A stretch of DNA of 64,000 nt from Lentinus brumalis (taxonomy: Eukaryota > Basidiomycota > Agaricomycetes > Polyporales > Polyporaceae), in NCBI GenBank assembly GCA_001792895.1, contig MARA01000032.1:310001-374000 (forward strand). The letters are read 5' to 3'. Made by a program: the position numbers and the translations under genes. Of this stretch, positions 43,571 through 55,368 are shown piece by piece. The notes beneath the pieces were generated by a model. It was not told the DNA's origin. It searched no databases and worked only from the letters and a program-made list of their open reading frames with translations. Within the stretch, counting starts at the first letter, position 1; each line of letters opens with the position of its first letter.

Positions 43571-45340
43571 TCACTCTAGCCGTGACCGCCAGATGCGAGT
43601 GCTGAGAGGAATGTTGAGATTGCGATCCACGTGTGACATGAGCATGCGCGGACCCAGCAGGACAAATAGAGGGCCGTCATCGCTGTTGACAATCAAGGGA
43701 AGCACCGGATAAACCGAATCTGTTCGCGTCCGAGTCGTTCGGTAAGTATCATTCCTTTCCAGCCAACCTTCCCGGAACTCCAGATTCAGCGTGAGGTCTC
43801 CTAGCTCCTGTCGCAGCAAGCTGTTACAGCATGTGCCGTGGTCGTCCTCCCATACCCCAGATGATTTGATGTGCAGCTGCTGAGTCGACGGGCCGATATC
43901 TGGCGTGTGCATAACGGTGTTGTTACTTGCGGACAGGCCGTGTCAGTCGCAGGAACGCGACGGCGCGACGGAACTGTGTGGGAAGCTCGAATGTTTCTGG
44001 ACGAACAAGGCAGCTTCGCTCCGCTGCCATCTGTAGTAGGTAGAGTATTGCACGGGCACAATGTCCCTGCGTGATGTATTAGTTACCTGGAGTCTCAATT
44101 ATGCGACAGAATGCGACAGAACGATAGGAGGTCACGTACCATCTAGAATGTTTCACGGCGAACTTGGTAGTAAGTATCCCGTCCGCTCGAAGCCGTCGCG
44201 TGCTCGGAGTCTCGGAGAGGATCATGCCTGCACACGATGTCTCGCGTGATAGCATAGACGTTCGCTCCGCAGCTTCTGTGTCCGGGAGTGCATTCTTCCG
44301 AATCCTCCTGCGCGCGGTTGGCAGTCCGAGCGACTCCCGAGCAGTGCTTCCCACCTGGATCATCACCATAATATCGCAGTGCTCCCAGTACCCGTGCAGT
44401 TTACAGATGTGAGCGATGGATTGGCTGGGAGACCCCGTGAGAGCCAGGCCGACCGCTACAAAGACTCAAATAGTGTGGCGAACAGTGCTACTTGCTAGAA
44501 CGGGCATCCTGCGTGGCATCGTTCTTGCCTAGCGGGCTGTGCGCGACCTTCGAGCCGTCGAAGAATGTTGCAGCCACAGCCGCAGCCGCAGCCGGGCGTA
44601 CCTCCAAGTCTTCCCAGGCCTGCCGTTCGTCGTGTTACCATTCTGTCTCCCGAGCGGAGGACATGGACATCTGGCGGTGTCCGAGTCGCCTCCCTGTAAG
44701 TAGGTTCGTAGTACCAGTATGTAAGCTCACTCACCCAGGACGTAGAGACTAGAGTCTGTGTTCCGCCTCCCACCTCTCCTAATTGAATTATAGCGAGTAG
44801 ACATGTGCAACAACGCTCGCTCCCGGGTAGCGGATGCGCTGCAATGTGCATCCACATGCCGCGACCTTGAAGCATGCACCGGCGGCGCAGACGCACATCG
44901 CGTCCTGCGCGGGGACGAAGAGTTCCCGGCGACCGATTCGAGCAATCCCAGCGGGATATTCCTGAGCATCGAGAAGACACGTCGAACGTCGAAGTGAGCC
45001 GCAGGCTCACTCAACGACATCGAAGCGGCAAACATCGAACACGTACCTGTTCCCTGTTCGCGGTCCACTGTTCAGGGACTTGGACGTCCGAGTCGAGTGA
45101 CCACACGTGCTGGAAACTCGTGCGGCCACCCTGCACCCTCCCGGGCACGTCCAACTCGGCGATAGAGACGCATCCCACGCAGTGCCAGCTGTTCTGCATG
45201 CCGTTCGAGGCTCGTGCATGCAGCGGCGACTCTGGAGCGAGCACGACGCGACCGCGCTGGGGGCCGCATCGGACATAATCCTGGGAAGTGCCCAGGTTGA
45301 GGGTTGCGCCGTGTTGTATGTTTCATCTGCGTGCTGTCGC
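43571..45340 (-). other. Minus-strand spliced coding-like segment of unknown function (copy 1)
   Basis: Several minus-strand blocks look like exons: ATLNLGTSQDYVRCGPQRG through NSWHCVGCVSIAELDVPGRV to EQWTANREQ, ending at a GTACGT donor (45045); a block ending with GTGAGT (near 44735); IQVGSTARESLGLPTARRR to FAVKHSRW with a GTACGT donor and an ACTAATAC branch-like word before ACGCAG; and a last block ELGDLTLNLEFREGWLERND to VDRNLNIPLSTRIWRSRLE, with its stop at 43571. I could not join them all in frame, nor name a family. The equivalents are about 52567-54340 and 61577-63350. Confidence 0.3.
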
Positions 45341-45736
45341 CGGAGTGCTTCCCCGCCGGCACTGGTGTGTTGGACTGCACCCCGTCGCGTCCAGTCTCGC
45401 ACTGGAGCGGAACCCGACGCAAACTGCGCTGAGGATGCTTGAGTATGGGAGCACGTCTGTGCGCTGTCCAGGTTTCAAGGCAGGTGGCGAAATAGCGAGC
45501 GAGCGAGCGGCGTGCCGACGTCAGACGTCCCTGAAGATTGGTACGTACGCGTGCAGGGGTACTCGGAGATTCGCCAAGACACGGCGGAGGTGCAGGGAAA
45601 GGATCCTATAACCCATGCGCAAGTCAGCACGGTCCCCGCCGCTCCCGACACGCTCCCAACCCCGGCGCAGGTCACTTACCTCGCCCCCGCCGTTCGCTCC
45701 AGCCCGTGTCGCCCGTGTCCTACGAGCTGAGTTCCG

Positions 45737-46375
45737 GTGAGTCGCAGCCCAAGCCGGATGCCCTTCCATCGTGTCGGGCGATACGCACCTGCTGACTGCA
45801 CCTCTCCTTCTCCCAGCCGGCGCGATCGCTGCTCGCCGTTGACGAGCTCCCGGTGAGTCGCATTCTAAGCCGGCCATACCCGAGACCGCCCTGTCCGCCA
45901 CCGACTGACTCTTTTCTCTCTCACACCCAGATCTGCGAACATCCACGCCCCAGTGAACCAGCCCCACGGTGAGCACCGACGTCCTCGCCTACACAGCAGC
46001 GCATCAGGACTCACCTTAGAACCTCCCACCAGCTCCAAAGCTGCAAGGTGCGTGATCTCCCTTCCATGTCCGCCCTCCCAGACCGTTCACGACGTCTGGA
46101 GGATCCAGATCCGGTGCCCTGGAAAGCGCATGCGCACGCGTAAGTACCCATCATGTCCACGAGCGAATCTGCACGACACTCACACCATCATAGAGGCGTC
46201 TCGCCGATCCCGGTGTATCTGTCAAGACTCGCGACTCAAGCTCGACGCGGGTGAGTGCGCTCCATCGAGCCGCGCGTACCACCTGGTGCTCATGGGATGT
46301 CCGCGCTCGCAGCGTCGTCGCACTCGCGCCGTGGTGGGAAGGAAATATATTCGAGACTGTAGTTATCGCGAGTAG
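45737..46375 (+). other. Chain of six well-formed GT-AG introns with short exons (copy 1)
   Basis: Introns at 45737-45816, 45853-45930, 45969-46019, 46048-46081, 46140-46193 and 46251-46312; exons of 36, 38, 28, 58 and 57 nt between them. Donors are GTGAGT, GTGAGT, GTGAGC, GTGCGT, GTAAGT and GTGAGT. Acceptors have pyrimidine tracts and CTGAC/CTCAC branch-like words. Spliced, one frame stays open through all exons to a TAG at 46373-46375, but it gives a Ser/Arg-rich sequence with no motif (RR..VVGRKYIRDCSYRE end). The fourth intron (34 nt) is suspiciously short; later AGs would change the frame. It is either a small-exon gene or a spliced non-coding RNA. Confidence 0.4.
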
Positions 46376-47830
46376 GACTTCGTAGTGTACAGTCGTCTCC
46401 TGCAGACATGAGACATGCGCAGACGTCTCGAGGCTGAAGACGTCGGGACGTCGCGCTGAGAGAGGAGTTGCGAGGCAGGAGGCGTTCCGTCCTCGGGTCG
46501 ACCGTCCTGGCGAGGGGTCGATGCACGCTGCAGCCTAGATGCGCTGCCAGCGCCGTCCGAGCCGTCGCCCTTGGCGGTGCGACGAGTCGGCGTTCGCGGC
46601 CCGATTCGCTTCTCGCTGTGTCGCAGTTGTGCTCGCGGAGGGCGTTGCCCGAGGCCTCCGGGCAGGCTCGAGAGTGCGGCCGCGGGCGTCGGCTTGACGG
46701 CTGTCGCAAGGGCGGGAGACTGGGCGGAGAGCGAGGAGGCGAGAGGGAAGAGGATGCCGGGATTTTGGGCGAGGAGTAGTCGGATCGTGTGGTCGAGATG
46801 CGCGACGTGCTGGTGAGAGTCGGTCTTGGTGTTGATCTTTACGGAGAGAGCCCGGGCGGTGCTTACGCGGGTTGTTACTTGAAGCAACGGGCTGAGTGTC
46901 TTGAGGGTCCCGTTCGACGAGTCACTTGAGCAGGACAACGGCGGCTGATAGAGAATTCCAGGAGTTCAGACGACGGGTGGCGGAGAGGCGCAAGCGTGCT
47001 GTTGAGGTGGACTAGGGTCAACTTTAGTGTCTTTGGGTGGGAGTCAATACACGGGAGCTCGAGTACTACTTACATGAGTAAATCAACTTGCAATCACTGG
47101 AGCGAGGCACGAGACGCGAGGTGCGAGAATGGGGCAGGATGGAACAGGCTTGTATGCCGCAGCTTGAATGAAGGGCAGGCGGCTTGATGCATTGTGACTG
47201 CTGGAGAGTGGGCGTGTCGTGTTTGAGTGCGTGCGGGCGAGGGTGATTTTGAATAACGATACCTCGAGACGTTGCAGACGGAAGGAACGCTGCGAGGGAG
47301 AGAGAGTCTGCATAGGAGACGACGGGTTTGCGTGTTGGCGAGACGTAGAGTGCATGTACATACGTGAATCGAGAAGGGACATGGAGGGACGCACCTGCAC
47401 CCTGTGCTTGTCGCGCACACCGACCCTCCTGCGAGAAGGACTTGCGAGAGACGCCGGGGTCTTCTGCTCATAGGCGGGCGTACAGGGCACGAGGACGTCG
47501 TCGCAGAGTTTGAGGGAAGAGAGGGGCACTGGAGCTGTGGGCAGAGTGCGCGTACCGGGGTGCTGCCTCTTCTTGAGGGCGGCGGCGAGAGAGGCAGTCG
47601 AGCAGGAGCGGTCGAGTGCCGTCCCAGACGAGTCGAAAGCGAGCGAGGGGGCGGCAAACAGGCGCAAACAGCGTCGCGGATTCGAGCAGACGGCAGCTGA
47701 GCGAGCGACGGCAGCCAGAGCGAGCGACGACGAGGGCAGAAGAGGCGGGCGAGCGGCGATCGACCGAGCAGCTCTCGCGTACAGCCACCACTCGCGTGAC
47801 GTCAGCGATCGACGTCGCCCAGCGATCGCA
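46376..47830. other. Unassigned end of the repeat unit, with a chimeric minus-strand frame
   Basis: GC-rich sequence with open frames on both strands. Minus-strand splice-like signals occur (GTAAGT near 47078 going to CAACAG near 47005). A CT-rich minus-strand tract near 47265-47330 looks like a leader. No product recognised. In copies 2 and 3 this region abuts the truncated HMG first exon (copy 3 equivalent: 55369-56824). Confidence 0.35.
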
Positions 47831-47883
47831 ACCTCCAGCGCGAGCGGCCGCGGTAGAACGCGTGTGCAGAGGCGAGCAATCAT
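47831..47883 (-). pseudogene. Truncated first exon of the HMG-box gene (copy 2)
   Basis: Minus strand from ATG 47883: MIARLCTRVLPRPLALEVA, matching the HMG gene's MIARLCTRVLPRPLALNVA and then diverging completely. The frame continues open into unrelated sequence as far as 47083. The promoter and 5' UTR are kept. Confidence 0.75.
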
Positions 47884-48027
47884 CAGGAGTAGTTGGATGT
47901 TGGATGTCGAGAGCCAACCGACGCGACCCGCGGCGAATGCCCGGTAAGTAACTAGTTCTAATGACGCAATAAACAATGGATTAATCCCCTGCCGCCCAAG
48001 GCGCTCAGTAGCTTGTCCTCCGCCACC

Positions 48028-48413
48028 ATGTCGTCTTTCGCGAAAGCCTTGTCCCCTGCTGTCAGGGAAATACGGATTCTGTGCTGCCAGACAGGTCCTG
48101 CGTCGGCGGGTGCACGGTGAGCCAGGCCCAGTTTCTCGAAACAGACTCGGGTTAACGTGTTGTAGGCAATTCATCACCTCTCACTATCCGACGCTCAAGC
48201 AACACAACCCCGACCTCCCTATCCTCATTCGTCAGGCGAAGGGAACTCCTGCGAGGGTGTTTGCGAGATTTGGTGCGTTTGATACTGCTCATACAATACG
48301 CGTCGCTGACCGAAGTTCATGCAGACAAGGGATTGGAGAAGCACGTCGAGGTCGAGGGTCTTTCCTCCTCAGACGTCGCGTCGCGGATCTCACAGCTGTT
48401 GGGCTCATCATGA
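48028..48413 (+). CDS. NDUFA2: NDUFA2/B8 complex I subunit (copy 2)
   Basis: Exons 48028-48116, 48166-48272 and 48325-48413; intact, same splice sites and 94-aa product as copy 1. Silent and intronic changes separate it from copy 1, for example ACCTCTCAC for ACCTCCCAC and a changed second-intron end (TTCATGCAG). Downstream of the stop it also differs from copy 1 but matches copy 3. Confidence 0.9.
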
Positions 48414-48972
48414 ACGTCTTGTACTTTGATGCAATTGCACGTCCTTCAGTAGACTTCATTGGGCAGTCTCCAGACATCTCAAGTTGCGTTTGATACTACC
48501 AGTGGATGAAGGTACGTCCTCAAACAGAGGGAGGCCAAGGTCGCCGTTGCGGTCGCGGGGCGACGGCTCCGTTGGCAATATCAAGAGTCAGACGGAGAGG
48601 TTATAGAACGTCGCGGAAGAGTTGGCAGCCCTCGAAGTGGGCTTGGGAACGATGACACGCCAGCAGCTTGAGCAGGGCGAAAGGTACGTCAGTCCCATAC
48701 TACACATCACGTTCTGACTCTATGACTATAGTCAGGTCCTTGGTACCAAATGGCAAATGGATTCGTCAGGCGCCATCCTACATTGACCACCGACCGACTG
48801 CGTCAACCGGTGCCGCCGTGCCGCAAGTCGCCGAAATCCATCAAGCTTCTCTGTCCAGGTTTACTTCAGCAAGGCCTTCCTGATATGGATCTCCTGAGGG
48901 TCGTCAGAGCAACTCTTCCACAATCCACCACCACCCCAAGCTTCACGTTATTCGCACTCCCACGCAGGTCTC

Positions 48973-50160
48973 ATGCAGCTCGTCTGGTTTATCACAGGTA
49001 TGCTTCGAGATGGTCCATACGAGATGATGCTGACATTCCTCTCCAGGAGCGTCCTCTGGGTTGGGTTATGCTCTCACCCAACGATCCTCGCGCGCGGCGA
49101 CCGGGTTATAGCGACGGCGCGCAACCCGAGGGCGTTGGACGCTCTCCTCTCGCACCCGACACAGACAAGTCTCGTATACACGTCCTCAAGCTAGACATCA
49201 CGTCGCCCTTCGCGACGCTCCAGGAGACCGCACAGCAAGCAGTCGAGAAATGGGGCCGTGTCGACGTTCTCGTCAACAACGCCGGCATTGGCGGTGAAGT
49301 CGGCGCGAGCGAAGAGCTGGTGAGTCACCAGCGTGTCTTGCTGCGCTCCAATGTGCTGACCGGGCTGCCCAGAGTGGACTGGCTGATGCACGTGATGAAG
49401 ACGAACTACGCTGGGACCGTGAACGTCACCAACGCCCTGCTTCCTCACATGCGTTCGCAGCGCACGGGGACGGTTGTTCTCCTTGGAAGCCGGTCGGCGT
49501 ATCGGAACGAGTTCCTTGTGAGTTGTTGATTTACCTCTGCGCCGTCGGTTGTCTGACGATCCGCAGGGACCTGGTACGTTCCCAGCAACCTTCCTTGTGC
49601 AAAGGCTTACCGTTCTCATAGTTGCCTACGCTGCTTCGAAGGCAGCCGTGCATTGTACGTGTCCAGCATATGCTCACCCGCGCGAATAATTTTTGAACTT
49701 TTTGACAGCGTACGGCGAGACGCTCTCCGCGGAGGTAGCCCCCTTCAACATCCGCGTCACCGTCGTCGTGTCCCTGGCACCTTCGACACGCCCCTCGCCC
49801 ATCCCATCATTGGCACGCCCATCGCGGACTACGACTCGCGCGCGCGGTGCTACGCCAACGCGTTGAGCAGCCAAGAAAATGCCCAACAAGGGCGACCCGG
49901 TCAAGGGCATGGACGCGCTCATGGACGCGATCCGTGGAGAGGGCGCGCGGCGGGCAAGGGTGGGCTGCCGCTGTGGCTGTTCCTGGGCAGCGACTGTATT
50001 GCGGATATCAAGGGCCGGGCGGACAGGCTGAGGCGTCGCGGAGGAGTGGGCTGCCGGCTGCGTGAGAGGCGGTGGTTCGAATGCCTTGTCTTGTATGTTG
50101 TGTATGAACATATATTTGTTGCAGACACGTCCTTGTTCGCAGCGCTTGTACTGCACGTAG
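48973..50160 (+). pseudogene. Short-chain dehydrogenase (copy 2, several indels)
   Basis: Exons 48973-48997, 49047-49319, 49373-49517, 49567-49573 (7 nt), 49622-49654 and 49709-50160, with the same splice sites as copy 1. Disruptions relative to the consensus of the three copies: a missing G at CAACGATCC (about 49082), a missing base at CACCCGACAC (about 49157), a shortened exon 2 end (GAGCTGGTGAG, copy 3 has GAGCTCGGGTGAG), two extra bases at GTGTCCCTGG (about 49770) and further losses near 49840 and 49945. As written it cannot make the protein; whether the defects are real is open. Confidence 0.65.
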
Positions 50161-50233
50161 CCGATATCGATGACTGGATGCATGTTGCACTGCATATGGT
50201 GTGCATCTCCCAGATCAATCGAGTGCCTCAGTC

Positions 50234-50415
50234 GCGTTCATAGCCAGTGATCACTGATTATACGTGTTCATAGCGAGTTCATACGTGTTCATAGCCGTGT
50301 CGCTCATAGCCAGTGTTCATCGTCATGTCTTGCTCCTGTTTACAGCCAGTCCTTTTCATACGTGTTCATAGCCGTGTCGTGCTCATAGCCAGTGTCGTGT
50401 TCGTAGCCAGTCCTC
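50234..50415 (+). repeat. TGTTCATAGCC minisatellite (copy 2)
   Basis: Same unit as copy 1, with losses such as AGCGAGTTCATAC for AGCGAGTGTTCATAC and GTCGCTCATAG for GTCGTGCTCATAG. Confidence 0.7.
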
Positions 50416-53400
50416 TTAGTGATGTACTGCGTTTTGTTTATGGCCGTCTCTTGCAGCTGGACTGGGCAGCCGTGATTCGTAGATGCCTGGCGAAGAGACT
50501 CAGTAGAGGAGGAGAAGGAGGTTGGCGGTTAAGAGCCGCGGCGTGGTGTGAGGACGCATGTTCTAGTCATTGCATGTATCTACTACACGAAGAAGTACTA
50601 CTTATACATGGCTACTAGAGCACACAAACGGAACACCGGGAAATCGTAGCGACGCACTTTCTACGAGCGCTTAGGTTACTAAAACGGGAAGCCACACCGG
50701 CGTAAGACTGCCGCCGCTTGATCTCCGCCGGCTGCCAATCTCCTGCATTCTCCTTGGACAGTGCTTGAGCGCTGAGCCTGGGCTCCAACTCGCTTGCCGC
50801 AGAGCTGCAGTCTTCGACGAGGTCATCAGTCATTGCACGCACAGCGCGCTGAGCGTGGCGTCCGGTATGCAGAGCTCCCCGGAACGTCTGAAACAGCACC
50901 TCAAAACACGCCCGGGAGAGTCCAGATAAGCCCGGCCACACATGACGCCGCTCAGAGCATACCTACTCCGCTAGACATGCGATGACATCACTCTCGCGAG
51001 CATGTGGGACAGCGGAGACAAAAGCTTCGTCCCGGAGCTGCCTTCTGCGTACGCTTGTAACAGCAAATATAGAAGTTGTGCGGTCGGTAAGTCATTGTAA
51101 CTCGGTACAAGCAGAGCAGTAAACGTACCGAGAATCCCCAGGGTTGCGGAGTAAACACGACGTGTACAGCCAAGAGACGGCCACGCGGGAGCTGCTTCAC
51201 GCAGCGTGACAACATTCTGCATCGCTTCTGAGCGAAGTCTATAGAAACTGTACGTCAGCCTCCAGGTAAGTCATTGAAGCGTGGTACATGCTGAGCAGCA
51301 ATACATACCGAGAAGGCTTTGGTTCGCCTGGCGACATGTGCCCAGCACGGGAGCTACGATAGCATGACGAAGGCCTATGGCCGAGGTACAAGCCGGAGCT
51401 TCGACGGCGCCCGGGAGAAGTCAAGCCGCAGGATAGCGTCTGCCGAGAGATCTTGCACGTCGCATCTTGTACAGGAGAAAGCGAGATCTCTGCGGATTGC
51501 GAGTGGGTGGATAAGTAGGGTGTGTCTGCGTGTGTCTTGGCTTGACTATGACGGCAGCTGTGGCGAGCGAGGGCCTGGGAGAAGGGACACCGCGGGCTGC
51601 ACCTGCGCGACGCTGCGACCGTCCGGGAGTAGTGGAGTCGCGGGATGCGGCTGGGAACCGTCTGCGGGGAGCTGGTGCATGCCGCATTATGGAGACCGGG
51701 GGACAAAATACCTCAGCGGAGGGCGGGAGAGCCCGAGTGCACGGGAGATGGTGTGTCTGCATTCGTGTGGATCGCTGCGACGGCGGGCGAGGAGCCGGAA
51801 GGCGACAGTATGCCGCGGCCGCACCGTGACCCCGGAGCGCAGAACTGTGAGACACTGCGACTGTCTGGGAGATGTTGCTTGTTACATCTTGTGGGTGGGA
51901 GCAAATCGAACCCTGCGAGGCGGTGCTAGAACGCTCGGACGAGCAGAATGCGACGCGGCTGCCAGTGCGTGACGCTGCACCCAGGATGGGGCGAAGGCGG
52001 CGGGAGCGGAGCCGTGTGCACGCTCGCGACGTGTCGAGGGTTGAGCTTGCAGTGCATGCCTAACGACATACGAAACGGCTGTCAGCACGAGCAGGGACTC
52101 GGGAGCCATGCGGAGGAGACTCGAACGCACCGACGGGTCCTCTCTCTCCATCCGAGTTGCTTGAGTACGCGTGGTGCCAACTGCACCGGAGGAAGCCTGG
52201 GAGCTCGTCTGGGAGGTGGCTCAAAGGACAGCGAGTGGGAGGACGGCGAATGGAGGATGCAACAGAGAGACAGAGAGGACGTCGGCAGCTGGGAGGGCAT
52301 GCAGATGAAGGGGGGAGGGGAGACGGCAGGCTCTCGGAGGGCGCACCATATATCATTCTCGCTGCTCATTCGGATTCCCAGGGTCGCAGACGGCAATGGC
52401 CGCCGTTCCGCGATGTATGTTGTGATCCCATGTTGGACGACTCCGTCCGTGAGGTTGAATGCTGAGTTCAGAGTTCTCAGCCAATGCGCCGGCCAACTCG
52501 TCCTGGCGAGCAATCGGCTCCCGGACTAGGCGCAACTCACCGCCTTCGGACGTTTCCATGTCATTGTCACTCTAGCCGTGACCGCCAGATGCGAGTGCTG
52601 AGAGGAATGTTGAGATTGCGATCCACGTGTGACATGAGCATGCGCGGACCCAGCAGGACAAATAGAGGGCCGTCATCGCTGTTGACAATCAAGGGAAGCA
52701 CCGGATAAACCGAATCTGTTCGCGTCCGAGTCGTTCGGTAAGTATCATTCCTTTCCAGCCAACCTTCCCGGAACTCCAGATTCAGCGTGAGGTCTCCTAG
52801 CTCCTGTCGCAGCAAGCTGTTACAGCATGTGCCGTGGTCGTCCTCCCATACCCCAGATGATTTGATGTGCAGCTGCTGAGTCGACGGGCCGATATCTGGC
52901 GTGTGCATAACGGTGTTGTTACTTGCGGACAGGCCGTGTCAGTCGCAGGAACGCGACGGCGCGACGGAACTGTGTGGGAAGCTCGAATGTTTCTGGACGA
53001 ACAAGGCAGCTTCGCTCCGCTGCCATCTGTAGTAGGTAGAGTATTGCACGGGCACAATGTCCCTGCGTGATGTATTAGTTACCTGGAGTCTCAATTATGC
53101 GACAGAATGCGACAGAACGATAGGAGGTCACGTACCATCTAGAATGTTTCACGGCGAACTTGGTAGTAAGTATCCCGTCCGCTCGAAGCCGTCGCGTGCT
53201 CGGAGTCTCGGAGAGGATCATGCCTGCACACGATGTCTCGCGTGATAGCATAGACGTTCGCTCCGCAGCTTCTGTGTCCGGGAGTGCATTCTTCCGAATC
53301 CTCCTGCGCGCGGTTGGCAGTCCGAGCGACTCCCGAGCAGTGCTTCCCACCTGGATCATCACCATAATATCGCAGTGCTCCCAGTACCCGTGCAGTTTAC

Positions 53401-54729
53401 AGATGTGAGCGATGGATTGGCTGGGAGACCCGTGAGAGCCAGGCCGACCGCTACAAAGACTCAAATAGTGTGGCGAACAGTGCTACTTGCTAGAACGGGC
53501 ATCCTGCGTGGCATCGTTCTTGCCTAGCGGGCTGTGCGCGACCTTCGAGCCGTCGAAGAATGTTGCAGCCACAGCCGCAGCCGCAGCCGGGCGTACCTCC
53601 AAGTCTTCCCAGGCCTGCCGTTCGTCGTGTTACCATTCTGTCTCCCGAGCGGAGGACATGGACATCTGGCGGTGTCCGAGTCGCCTCCCTGTAAGTAGGT
53701 TCGTAGTACCAGTATGTAAGCTCACTCACCCAGGACGTAGAGACTAGAGTCTGTGTTCCGCCTCCCACCTCTCCTAATTGAATTATAGCGAGTAGACATG
53801 TGCAACAACGCTCGCTCCCGGGTAGCGGATGCGCTGCAATGTGCATCCACATGCCGCGACCTTGAAGCATGCACCGGCGGCGCAGACGCACATCGCGTCC
53901 TGCGCGGGGACGAAGAGTTCCCGGCGACCGATTCGAGCAATCCCAGCGGGATATTCCTGAGCATCGAGAAGACACGTCGAACGTCGAAGTGAGCCGCAGG
54001 CTCACTCAACGACATCGAAGCGGCAAACATCGAACACGTACCTGTTCCCTGTTCGCGGTCCACTGTTCAGGGACTTGGACGTCCGAGTCGAGTGACCACA
54101 CGTGCTGGAAACTCGTGCGGCCACCCTGCACCCTCCCGGGCACGTCCAACTCGGCGATAGAGACGCATCCCACGCAGTGCCAGCTGTTCTGCATGCCGTT
54201 CGAGGCTCGTGCATGCAGCGGCGACTCTGGAGCGAGCACGACGCGACCGCGCTGGGGGCCGCATCGGACATAATCCTGGGAAGTGCCCAGGTTGAGGGTT
54301 GCGCCGTGTTGTATGTTTCATCTGCGTGCTGTCGCCGGAGTGCTTCCCCGGCACTGGTGTGTTGGACTGCACCCCGTCGCGTCCAGTCTCGCACTGGAGC
54401 GGAACCCGACGCAAACTGCGCTGAGGATGCTTGAGTATGGGAGCACGTCTGTGCGCTGTCCAGGTTTCAAGGCAGGTGGCGAAATAGCGAGCGAGCGAGC
54501 GCGCGTGCCGACGTCAGACGTCCCTGAAGATTGGTACGTACGCGTGCAGGGGTACTCGGAGATTCGCCAAGACACGGCGGAGGTGCAGGGAAAGGATCCT
54601 ATAACCCATGCGCAAGTCAGCACGGTCCCCGCCGCTCCCGACACGCTCCCAACCCCGGCGCAGGTCACTTACCTCGCCCCCGCCGTTCGCTCCAGCCCGT
54701 GTCGCCCGTGTCCTACGAGCTGAGTTCCG

Positions 54730-55368
54730 GTGAGTCGCAGCCCAAGCCGGATGCCCTTCCATCGTGTCGGGCGATACGCACCTGCTGACTGCACCTCTCC
54801 TTCTCCCAGCCGGCGCGATCGCTGCTCGCCGTTGACGAGCTCCCGGTGAGTCGCATTCTAAGCCGGCCATACCCGAGACCGCCCTGTCCGCCACCGACTG
54901 ACTCTTTTCTCTCTCACACCCAGATCTGCGAACATCCACGCCCCAGTGAACCAGCCCCACGGTGAGCACCGACGTCCTCGCCTACACAGCAGCGCATCAG
55001 GACTCACCTTAGAACCTCCCACCAGCTCCAAAGCTGCAAGGTGCGTGATCTCCCTTCCATGTCCGCCCTCCCAGACCGTTCACGACGTCTGGAGGATCCA
55101 GATCCGGTGCCCTGGAAAGCGCATGCGCACGCGTAAGTACCCATCATGTCCACGAGCGAATCTGCACGACACTCACACCATCATAGAGGCGTCTCGCCGA
55201 TCCCGGTGTATCTGTCAAGACTCGCGACTCAAGCTCGACGCGGGTGAGTGCGCTCCATCGAGCCGCGCGTACCACCTGGTGCTCATGGGATGTCCGCGCT
55301 CGCAGCGTCGTCGCACTCGCGCCGTGGTGGGAAGGAAATATATTCGAGACTGTAGTTATCGCGAGTAG
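54730..55368 (+). other. Chain of six GT-AG introns (copy 2)
   Basis: Base-for-base equivalent of 45737-46375, offset 8993. All donors, acceptors and the terminal stop are kept. In copy 3 the chain starts at 63739 and is cut by the window end. Confidence 0.4.

Larger units (their letters stand above)
38804..47830. repeat. Tandem repeat copy 1 (about 9.03 kb)
   Basis: The word ACGCGTGTGC inside the repeat lies at 38831, 47858 and 56852, giving periods of 9027 and 8994 bp. Copy 1 begins inside the first exon of the HMG-box gene. It contains NDUFA2, a remnant, a dehydrogenase gene, a minisatellite and about 6 kb of unassigned sequence. Its first 2.2 kb differ from copies 2 and 3 by scattered substitutions; the rest is almost identical apart from small indels. 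Confidence 0.93.
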
